In this document: positions 1 through 8,000 of the stretch, piece after piece
Numbering within the stretch: position 1 is the stretch's first letter
How the letters are laid out: every line of letters starts with the position of its first letter
Assembly (NCBI GenBank): GCA_019187225.1
Contig: JABAQQ010000014.1
Span: 124,001 to 188,000, forward strand
DNA length: 64,000 bases
Source: Saprospiraceae bacterium
GTDB taxonomy: Bacteria > Bacteroidota > Bacteroidia > Chitinophagales > Saprospiraceae
Direction: 5' to 3'
Made by a program: the position numbers and the translations under genes
Notes under the pieces: generated by a model
What the model saw: only the letters and a program-made list of their open reading frames with translations
Database searches by the model: none
Told to the model about the DNA's origin: nothing

Positions 1-1067
1 AACTCGCCTGCATCTATGGAAGCGCTCATTTTTCTATTGAAAATCAACATATTACCTGTGGTCTCGACGTGTTCGCTTCCGCATTTTTTATGCTGACCCG
101 TTGGGAAGAATATGCTCTGCCCCACCGCGATGAGCACGGGCGGTTTCCGGCTGAAATGTCGCTGGCTTGTAAGGCCGGGTTTCTCGACCGCCCGGTAGTA
201 AATGAGTATGCAGAATTCCTCCGGCATATGTTTGCCACACTGGGATGGGAGCTGCCGCGCTCTCACCGGCAATTCACCACGACGATCACCTGCGACGTGG
301 ACCACCCGCTTCTGTGGTGGTCGCATGCCGCCAGGCTGAAAACCCTGGCCGGCAGCGTTTACAAGCGCGGCAACCTCAAAGAGGCCCGGTTCTGGTTCCA
401 TCTGCTGCTTCAAAAAAGAGACCCCTACGATGTGTTCGACGAATGGCTGGAACTGTTTGAAAAAAACAGCCTCACCGGTCATTTCAATTTTTTGGGCAAG
501 CGCGCCCCCTGGAGCAATTGCTGGTATCCGCTGGAACACCCCTTTGTCACAGACCTGATCGGCAAAATTGTACAACGCGGTCATATCGTGGGTTTTCATC
601 CTTCTTACGAGGCCTTTGATCGTCCCGACCTTTTTGAAAAAGAGCTCGCTTCGCTCAGGGCTGTGGCACAGGCGCCCGTAATGACCGGACGCCAGCATTA
701 TCTGCGTTTCGCCACACCCCAAACGTGGCAAGTCTGGGAGGATGCGGGCATGACCTGGGATTCGACCCTGGGTTACCCTGAAGCGGAAGGATTCCGGTGC
801 GGCACCTGCAACGAATTCCCGGTATTCAATTTTTTAACCCGCAAAATGCTGAAATTAAGGGAAAAACCGCTCATCGCCATGGATGTCACGCTCGCGCTAT
901 ACCGGAAATATACGCCTGAAACCGCTGTTTCCCGACTGCAACACCTGCGCCGGCAAGTGGAGCGGTACAACGGCGAATTTGTACTGCTCTGGCACAATTC
1001 TTCGTGGAACACCTATTTTTGGGCAGAATGGCGGGAGGTGTTTTTTAAAGGGCTGGGCGCCGTATGA
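1..1067 (+). CDS. Polysaccharide deacetylase-family protein (5' end outside window)
   Basis: The reading frame is open from base 3 and continues leftward out of the window, so the gene is partial; a GTG at 69 is internal, not the start. The visible part opens with DVFASAFFMLTRWEEY, a motif I associate with the N-terminal region of Bacteroidota polysaccharide deacetylases. It continues with TITCDVDHP (metal-site Asp style), GFHPSYEAF (His-Pro motif) and a closing LLWHNSSW segment. These fit a NodB-like carbohydrate esterase fold that removes N- or O-acetyl groups from cell-surface polysaccharide. No membrane segment is visible in this part. The next gene runs on the opposite strand and converges on this one. 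The family call is from motifs only; the substrate is unknown. Confidence 0.75.
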   Translation, partial: LACIYGSAHFSIENQHITCGLDVFASAFFMLTRWEEYALPHRDEHGRFPAEMSLACKAGFLDRPVVNEYAEFLRHMFATLGWELPRSHRQFTTTITCDVDHPLLWWSHAARLKTLAGSVYKRGNLKEARFWFHLLLQKRDPYDVFDEWLELFEKNSLTGHFNFLGKRAPWSNCWYPLEHPFVTDLIGKIVQRGHIVGFHPSYEAFDRPDLFEKELASLRAVAQAPVMTGRQHYLRFATPQTWQVWEDAGMTWDSTLGYPEAEGFRCGTCNEFPVFNFLTRKMLKLREKPLIAMDVTLALYRKYTPETAVSRLQHLRRQVERYNGEFVLLWHNSSWNTYFWAEWREVFFKGLGAV

Positions 1068-1082
1068 AACCTGACGATGCTA

Positions 1083-1799
1083 CTATTCGCCGCTTCCGAA
1101 TAGGTAAGTCAATGACACCCCTATGCTGTTGTTTTTAGCCGACCAATCGCCGCCCAAATCATCCGCCATTTCCACGGCGTCGGCAGGAAGTACATTGGCG
1201 AGGCCCAGTTGGTAGAAGCCGGACAAGCGGACTTGTCCAATAAATTCGTAACCCAATTCAAAGGCCGCTCCGTAATCAATCTGTCTGAAATCCTTTCCTT
1301 CCTCATCCCCAAATTCAAGATCGTCCGATCCTTCGCTGGAATCGCCGGCGTATTCGGTTTTGGTTTTGGTCTTGCCCGCCACGGCAAAACCCACATACGG
1401 ACCGGCGCCTGCATAAAAACCACTTTTGCGAAAAGTCAGCGCAAGCGGTACCTGCAGGTACATGGGCATCACTTTCCGGGTACGCGTATACGGCACGCTG
1501 AGCACCTCGCCCGTGAACACGCGTTTTCCGCCTTTGGCGCTGAATTGCAGCCCTGTACCGAGGCCGAAACCTCCGCCGAAGCCAACTTCGATCACCACTC
1601 CGGCATGGTAAGCCGGCAACAAATTGTTCTCAAAATCAGCCCCTTCCACAAATGCAAGGACGGCGGAATAGTCGTCGCTGAGCGGCATGGATGCGAGGTT
1701 GAATCCGGCTTTTATGCCGAAGCGGGTTTGTGCAGGGAGGGTGTTCGCGCAACACACTGCAAGTGCGGCTGCGCATACAAAAGCGGATGTTCTGGTCAT
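1083..1799 (-). CDS. Outer-membrane beta-barrel protein (PorT-like)
   Basis: I start at the ATG at 1799, which gives a clean signal peptide (MTRTSAFVCAAALAVCCANT, cleavage near LPAQ), and not at the longer in-frame start at 1889, which would run into the upstream lipoprotein gene. The mature protein, about 215 residues, has alternating polar and aromatic strands (FGIKAGFNLAS, GLGTGLQFSAKGG, YAGAGPYVGFAVAG, IGVSLTYLFG) typical of the small 8-strand barrels annotated as PorT-like or outer membrane beta-barrel. A Gly/Asp/Glu-rich stretch in the middle is probably a surface loop. Role unknown; the fold assignment is fairly safe. Confidence 0.75.
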   Translation of the reverse strand: MTRTSAFVCAAALAVCCANTLPAQTRFGIKAGFNLASMPLSDDYSAVLAFVEGADFENNLLPAYHAGVVIEVGFGGGFGLGTGLQFSAKGGKRVFTGEVLSVPYTRTRKVMPMYLQVPLALTFRKSGFYAGAGPYVGFAVAGKTKTKTEYAGDSSEGSDDLEFGDEEGKDFRQIDYGAAFELGYEFIGQVRLSGFYQLGLANVLPADAVEMADDLGGDWSAKNNSIGVSLTYLFGSGE

Positions 1800-1834
1800 A
1801 GAGAAAAGGTCAGGTGTTGAGTAGAAAGGGGTTG

Positions 1835-2248
1835 TTACCGCTTCAATTCCAGTGTATTGACCTCGTTGGTGCCGTCCGTGGATTTCCACACCTGATGGTC
1901 TTTTTTATTGGTCACCACGATCCATGACTTGGAGAAACTGGCGCCTTCACCCTTGAGGACGACGATGTTTTCGGTATTGCTCCAGGTGAAGTTGAATTGC
2001 GCGGCGCGGGAAGTAATGTTGTCGAAAATACTGGCATTGTCTGCGCTGCCCGTGCCGTTCTTGTTGAAGGTGATCGAGCCGAAGCCGGTCGCGGGGCCTG
2101 TCACAGTCCGCGCAGTAGGGCGCTCGATGCCGTAGTGGGTAATTTGCCAGGTGCCGCGCAGGCGTTTGGAAAGCTGTTTGGTGGCGCTGGCGCAGCCGCT
2201 GAGCAACAATACTGCAGCAAGCAGGAAAACAGGAGTGATTTTTTTCAT
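1835..2248 (-). CDS. Small lipocalin-like lipoprotein
   Basis: The protein is 137 residues. The N-terminus MKKITPVFLLAAVLLLSGCAS is a lipoprotein signal with lipobox LSGC, so it is probably anchored in the periplasm or outer membrane. The mature part contains LRGTWQITHYGI (a G-x-W motif of lipocalin-like domains), then FGSITFNKNGTGS and FNFTWSNTENIVVL, and ends with LELKR, the strand pattern of a small beta-barrel lipocalin-like domain common in Bacteroidota. It lies 35 bp upstream of the barrel protein on the same strand, so the two may be co-transcribed. Ligand unknown. Confidence 0.6.
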   Translation of the reverse strand: MKKITPVFLLAAVLLLSGCASATKQLSKRLRGTWQITHYGIERPTARTVTGPATGFGSITFNKNGTGSADNASIFDNITSRAAQFNFTWSNTENIVVLKGEGASFSKSWIVVTNKKDHQVWKSTDGTNEVNTLELKR

Positions 2249-2293
2249 GAATGCAGGTTTAATAATTCTCCAGCTAATCTACGCAAAAAACCA

Positions 2294-3025
2294 TTATACC
2301 AAATCGAACAAATCATTCACACCCGGCGTCCGGGCGCAAATAAAACCCTCGGCATAGGGCGCCTGTACCGAACGTCCATACACCTTCATCCGGGCTTCCA
2401 TGTATTCGAGGAAATCCTTGCCGGAGATCGGGGTGTCGGGTGCGTCGCTGCCGGGGTCGTAAAACTGAGACCGGAAGGCCATAATGGATTCCATTTTGCG
2501 TTGAACATACGGCGTGATATCCACCACGAAATCGGCGGTCAGATGCACGTCCTGAATGTAGTGGTATACTGCGTGGGGGCGCCACTTTTCCTGTTTGATC
2601 CCATTGTCGTCGAACGTTTCGATCTTTTCCAGACCGGCATAAAAACAGGCGTCGGTTTCTAATTTGGCCGAACGACCGTGATCGGGGTGGCGGTCTTCGG
2701 GAGCGTTGCACAAAACGATACCCGGGCGGCAGGCGCGTATGACGCGCACGATTTTGAGCCAGTTGCCGGGCGAATAAGTGAAAAGGCCGTCCGGGAGGTC
2801 GAGCGTTTCGCGGAATGCTGCGCCGAGCAGGCGTGCAGCGTTGGCTGCTTCCTGTAGTCGGACTTCGGCTGTGCCGCGGGTGCCCAGTTCGCCACGGGTC
2901 AGATCCAGGATACCGAAGGTTTTGCCCTGGGCTGCATGGCGCAACAGCGTCCCCGAAGCACACAATTCCACATCGTCGGGATGAACGCCGATGGCAAGAA
3001 TGTCAATTTTTGGCAGAGAAGTCAT
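2294..3025 (-). CDS. bshB1: Bacillithiol biosynthesis deacetylase BshB1 (N-acetylglucosaminyl-malate deacetylase)
   Basis: LmbE/PIG-L family zinc deacetylase of 243 residues, the normal size. The zinc motif HPDDVE is at residues 15-20 and the second metal motif HPDH at 111-114. The text ILDLTRGELGTRGT (38-51) and YHYIQD are characteristic of BshB1 within this superfamily. The family removes acetyl from GlcNAc-malate in the second step of bacillithiol synthesis, in the cytoplasm. The ATG at 3025 is preceded on the coding strand by a 9-bp tandem repeat (see 3034-3069). Confidence 0.88.
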   Translation of the reverse strand: MTSLPKIDILAIGVHPDDVELCASGTLLRHAAQGKTFGILDLTRGELGTRGTAEVRLQEAANAARLLGAAFRETLDLPDGLFTYSPGNWLKIVRVIRACRPGIVLCNAPEDRHPDHGRSAKLETDACFYAGLEKIETFDDNGIKQEKWRPHAVYHYIQDVHLTADFVVDITPYVQRKMESIMAFRSQFYDPGSDAPDTPISGKDFLEYMEARMKVYGRSVQAPYAEGFICARTPGVNDLFDLV

Positions 3026-3033
3026 GGGAAAGT

Positions 3034-3069
3034 GTCATTAAAGTCATTAAAGTCATTGAAGTCATCAGG
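3034..3069. repeat. 9-bp tandem repeat upstream of bshB1
   Basis: Four consecutive 9-bp units: GTCATTAAA twice exactly, then GTCATTGAA and GTCATCAGG. The block begins 9 bases from the bshB1 start codon, so it lies in the 5' untranslated or promoter region of bshB1. Changes in copy number could alter promoter or leader spacing. Confidence 0.8.
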
Positions 3070-3165
3070 GGCTTTTACACAGACGGTTCAAATCAAAAAG
3101 GGGTTGCAAACCGGCAACAGCCAGCCATAATATCCGGTACATTTGCAGCGCAAAACAACTGAAAA

Positions 3166-3672
3166 ATGGAACAAAGCCCTTCCAACAACGAAAATGCGGA
3201 ACGGTTGCTCGCCGAGCAAAAAAATCGCCTCGAAGCGTTGGAGCAGGCATTCGCCGCATTGGAGCACCGAGCCCGTAAATACGAGGAAGACTGGTCGTCG
3301 CTGTACGACCAGAACCGCGAATTGCGCGAAGAAAATCACCGCCTGCAACATGATTACGAACACCTTCGCATTCAAAAAGGCGGTTTCGGTTTCAAAATGT
3401 TGTTGTTTTCCGGCCTGGGAGGTTTTATCACGGCGCTAATCCTGAGTTTTATTTATCTCAAACTGAAGCCCAAAGAGCCGCAAGTGGCCGCTTTCCGCCA
3501 GTTCCAGCGCGAAAATCTGATCAATTTTGAATTGGCCATCGGCAATGGACAATTTGGCGAAGTAGAACAAACACTCGAAAGAAGTCTGGAACGGCCGGAA
3601 TACCAGCCCATCAGACCGCAAATCGTTTTTATGAAGGAAATGGTAAAAGCGACCAAAAACCGCTGCCAATAA
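3166..3672 (+). CDS. Coiled-coil, single-pass membrane protein of unknown function
   Basis: The protein is 168 residues. Residues about 10-70 are charged and heptad-like (AERLLAEQKNRLEALEQAF, ELREENHRLQHDYEHL), predicting a coiled coil. Residues about 77-98 (MLLFSGLGGFITALILSFIYL) form one transmembrane helix. The rest, about 70 residues, is soluble with possible helical hairpins. I do not recognise a family. It is followed after 41 bp by prmA on the same strand and may share its transcript. Confidence 0.65.
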   Translation: MEQSPSNNENAERLLAEQKNRLEALEQAFAALEHRARKYEEDWSSLYDQNRELREENHRLQHDYEHLRIQKGGFGFKMLLFSGLGGFITALILSFIYLKLKPKEPQVAAFRQFQRENLINFELAIGNGQFGEVEQTLERSLERPEYQPIRPQIVFMKEMVKATKNRCQ

Positions 3673-3676
3673 ACGC

Positions 3677-3708
3677 ACTCATTCACTCATTCACTCATTC
3701 ACTCATTC
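3677..3708. repeat. 8-bp tandem repeat (ACTCATTC x4) directly upstream of prmA
   Basis: Four exact copies of ACTCATTC fill almost all of the gap between the coiled-coil gene and prmA, ending 5 bases before the prmA start codon. No ribosome binding site is visible there. Confidence 0.9.
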
Positions 3709-3713
3709 TCGCA

Positions 3714-4544
3714 TTGGATTACTGGAAATACATCCTGCGCGCCAATCCCGAAACTTCGGAAATCCTCGTCGCTTACCTCGTCGAGGCGCCCTTCGATACC
3801 TTTGAGGAAACGGAAAGCGGAGTGAACGCATATCTGCCGGCGTCGGCCGGCCAAACCGAGGCGGAACGGCAATTGACCGCTCTGCAACAACAATTCGACT
3901 TTGCCTGGGATAAATCATTCCTGCCCGGCCAAAACTGGAACGAAATATGGGAAAGCAATTTCCCTCCGGTGGTCGTGGGCGATTTTTGCGCCGTGCGCGC
4001 CGATTTTCACGAACCGATCCGGGGTGTACGCCACGAATTGATCATCAACCCCAAAATGGCCTTCGGCACAGGGCACCACGAAACGACCTGGCAGTGTATC
4101 GCGGCAATGGAATATTTGCCCCTGAAAGGGGAAAAAATCTTTGACTTCGGTTGTGGCACAGGCGTACTGGCCATTCTGGCTTCCAAACTCGGCGCCGCTG
4201 AAGTGGAGGCTGTGGATATCGAGGAGGAATCATACCGCAACACCCTGGAAAACTGCGCCGTCAATGAGGTGACCAACGTAACTGCCCGTTGTGGCACTCT
4301 TGCTGCTGTACAAGGCCGCGACTTCGACGGCATTCTGGCCAACATCAACCGGAATGTGATCCTCGATTCGCTGCCCGCTCTTTCAGGACTGCTAAAACCC
4401 GGCGGCTGGCTGCTGGTATCAGGCATTTTGATCCGGGATGAGGAAGTTGTGACGGAAGCGGCTGCAAAAGCAGGTTTTGAAAAAAGGAAACGGACGGAGC
4501 GGGGAAATTGGCTGTGTGTGGAATTCCGGAAAGTATCAAACTGA
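3714..4544 (+). CDS. prmA: Ribosomal protein L11 methyltransferase PrmA
   Basis: Class I SAM-dependent methyltransferase of 276 residues that trimethylates ribosomal protein L11. The family block INPKMAFGTGHHET is at residues 111-124, the SAM motif FDFGCGTGVLA at 143-153, and a later acidic residue (EAVDIEEES) contacts SAM. The DGILANINRNV segment corresponds to the NPPY-like catalytic loop (NI.N). The start is TTG at 3714; no ATG lies in frame upstream and the next Met is far inside the N-terminal domain. The 8-bp repeat block sits immediately upstream. Confidence 0.92.
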   Translation: MDYWKYILRANPETSEILVAYLVEAPFDTFEETESGVNAYLPASAGQTEAERQLTALQQQFDFAWDKSFLPGQNWNEIWESNFPPVVVGDFCAVRADFHEPIRGVRHELIINPKMAFGTGHHETTWQCIAAMEYLPLKGEKIFDFGCGTGVLAILASKLGAAEVEAVDIEEESYRNTLENCAVNEVTNVTARCGTLAAVQGRDFDGILANINRNVILDSLPALSGLLKPGGWLLVSGILIRDEEVVTEAAAKAGFEKRKRTERGNWLCVEFRKVSN

Positions 4545-5065
4545 CACGCTGCCGAACAAAAAACCTGCCGTGAGGAGTCGAATTGTGAGCCATGCCATGT
4601 TCTTCTCTCGTATGAATTTTCGACTTTTGGGGTTTGGCACAAATCGCCTATTTTTGTGGCAACAGCTTCAGATATCCGGGTACTCGCAATTTTCGATACC
4701 CGACAAAATCCTGACAATAGTCCATACTGACGAAGTGGATGGGGGCTCGTCAATTCACAAGCTATGGCGTTAAAAGCTGTTGCATTGCACAAGTTTGACA
4801 TCGTTCAAAGCGTTCAAGCACCGTCAACTTTTCCATGAAGATTTCCAGACAATGAACCCCCGATTTTACAATACCCGCACTGCGCTGGTATCCGGCATTT
4901 TATATGCGCCGTTTTTTTTAAATAAGTAGCCGGACATTGGATTTTTGACAATGGACATTTGACTAAATGATTGGTTTCCAAGGTCAAATGTCCATCATCC
5001 ATTGTCAATTTATTTTGTCCACATACTTAACACTCTGAAAAAGAATATTTTATAAAGTTTCAACA
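4545..5065. other. Intergenic region with an imperfect inverted repeat
   Basis: No convincing gene. The notable structure is an inverted repeat: TTGACAATGGACATTTGAC at 4945-4963 faces a complementary arm at 4983-5008 that carries an extra 8-base insertion (ATGATGGA on the reverse complement). AT-rich sequence from 5010 to 5065 probably holds the promoter of the next gene. I could not fix its -7 and -33 boxes. Confidence 0.6.
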
Positions 5066-8000
5066 ATGAAACACACACGCTACTCCGCCTTGCTTCGCAC
5101 CTTGTTTTTCGTGTTGGTATGTTGCCAACTGCCAACTGCCAACCGCTTACTGGCCCAATCCCCTGCTGCTGCGAAATTTCCCGAAAATCCCAACGAATTC
5201 GTGGATCAGTTGGGCCAGTTCATGACCGCTTCCAAGCGCCCCGACATGGAAGAAGCCTTTTCGGTTTTTAAGAAAAAATACAAAAGCGGTCAGTTCAACG
5301 AACAGGACATGAAGCGCATGATCGCAATGTCAAACCTGCTTGCCGACTACAAACTGACGCCTTTTCCTTATTTTAAAAACTATGTGAATGCCGTATCCGC
5401 CGCCAAAAGCGATCCGGACACCTCACTGTTCAACCGTTGGCACAGCCTGGCTGAACAAGCCATCGGCGGCGTGGAAAAAGGCCGCACCAAACCCATCAGT
5501 CAGTTCCTCGAATTTTCGGTGGACTTCCTCGAAGAACGCGCGCTCAAAACCGGCGAAGGCGGATCGGTGACCTGGAAAGTTAAAGGCGGAAAATTCCACT
5601 TCGAATACGTAAACAAAGAACCTCAACTCCGCTGCGAAAACGTCAACCTCGTCGGCGTGCGGAAACAGGACTCGATCACCATTTTTACGACATCGGGCAA
5701 TTTCCTGCCCTTCGAGAATATTTGGCATGGAAAGGGTGGCAAAGTCACCTGGGCCGATGCCGGCCTGGATTCGAGTGTATACGTGCAACTGACCGACTAT
5801 AAAGTGGAAGCTGTGAAACCGCTCTTCCGGTGCGACTCGGCGCTGATGTATTACCCGCTGTACTTCCCCGGTCGAAGCATTCCCGGTAAATTTGAACACA
5901 ACATCATTGTGGACAACAAAGCGGGTGCAGCGCAATTCCCGCGCTTCGAATCGTTCGATAAAAAACTGAAAATCACCAAAATAGGTGAAGGCGTGGAATA
6001 TTTCGGAGGTTTCCGCCTCGCCGGCAACTCGCTTTATGGCTACGGTTCCGGCAACGAGCCGGCGCAGGTGACCGTATATGACAAAAAACGGAAAAAGGTG
6101 TTTTACGGCACAGGACCGCTTTTCATCATCAAACGCGAGCAGAACATCGTGGCGGAAGGTGTGAACGCCAAACTTTTCATGGATGAAGACAGCCTGTTCC
6201 ATCCGGCCGTTGACTTTCGATACGAGATACCGACACAGGTCATCAGCCTGACGCGTGGTGAAAAGGGTTCGGAGCGCAATCCGTTTTTCTCCTCCTTTTA
6301 CAACATGAACCTCAACACTGACCGGATCGCCTGGTACCTCAACCGCGATTCACTCGAGATCGGCGCGCGTGCCGGTACGGGGAAAGGCGTGGAGCAAAAG
6401 ATTTCCTTCGAGAGCAGCAACCATTTCGACATGGCGGATTACAACAAATTGCAGCACATCGCCAGTCAGAATCCCATCTCCACGCTTTACATCACCTGGC
6501 TCGAAAGCGACCAGGATAAAGAAGATAACGGCCGTCTGGTGTCGGACAATGTATATGCCCAACGCATCAACCCCAAGTTCGACTATTCGAGTATTCAGAC
6601 CTTGCTGGCAGAATTGGTGCGCGAAGGTTTTATCAATTACTACTTCGACCGGCACCAGATCGAACTGCGCGACAAACTGATCCACTACGCCCTCGCCAGT
6701 CAGGGCAAACGCGACTACGACGGCATCAACATCGAATCTACCAGCGCCAACGCCAACGCGCGCCTCGACCTGAAAACGAAAGAGACGCACGTGCGTGACG
6801 TGAAAAAGATCGAACTCAGCAACCGCCAGAAAGTAGCGCTCATACCTTACAACAATGAATTTACTCTGCTGAAAGACAGGGACATGCGCATCGGCGGACG
6901 ACTGTTCGCGGGTCTGGTACTGTTCGAAGGCTCCGATATGGAATTCAAATACCGGGAATTCCAGATCAACTTCGATTCGGTGCGCCACATGGACTTTTAT
7001 CTGCCCACGGGCGAACTGGACAAAAACGGACAGCCCATCGCCAATGCCATGAACTCGACGGTGGAACTCGTGTCCGGCGTATTGCTCGTGGACGCCCCCA
7101 ATAACAAATCGGGCAAGGAAGACCTGGCTATGTTCCCTTCACTGCAGTCGAAAAAACACTCTTTCGTCTTTTACGACAAACGCTCGATCCAGAAAGGCGT
7201 CTACACCCGCGACTCCTTTTATTTCAAACTGGATCCTTTCTCTTTCAACGGACTGGACAGTTATACCAAAGAACAGTTGAAATTCAAAGGCGAAATGTTC
7301 CCCGCCACCATTTTTCCATCTTTCAAGGAAACCATCGTCGTGCGCGACGAGGATAAATCTTTCGGTTTCGTGCACAAAACGCCTCCGACCGGTTATCCGA
7401 CGTATTCCAAAAAAGGCAATTATACGGGCGAACTCGACCTGAGCAACAAAGGCTTTCTCGGCAAGGGAAAACTCGAATACCTGACCGCCGACATCGAATC
7501 GGAGGACTTGATCTTCAGACCCAAACAGACAACCGGTACGGCCAAAAAGTTCTTCATGGAAGAAGACCGCGAAGGCCAGGTAAAAGTACCGCAGGCAAAA
7601 GGCGAAAACGTTTCAGTCAATTGGCTGCCGTTCAAAGATTCCATGTATGTGGAAAGCAAGGCAAAGGACTTCGAGCTGTTCAAAGCGCCCGACTATTTCC
7701 ACAAAGGCACGCTCATTCTTACCCCCTCGGGTCTGAAAGGAAAAGGTGTCTTCGAATGGACGGAAGGCAAACTGACCTCCAAACTCATATCCTACGGTCC
7801 CTTCCAGGCCAGCGCCGACACGGCAGACCTGCAGATCAAATCCCTCGATGGCAAAGGCGTCGCCTTTGACTCCCGTAACATCGACGGCGAACTTGACTTC
7901 GACAAACAAACGGGCCACTTCAAAGCCAATACCGAAAGCGCCACCACTACCCTGCCCCTCGACCAGTACCGCACTTCGATGAACGAATTCACCTGGGACA

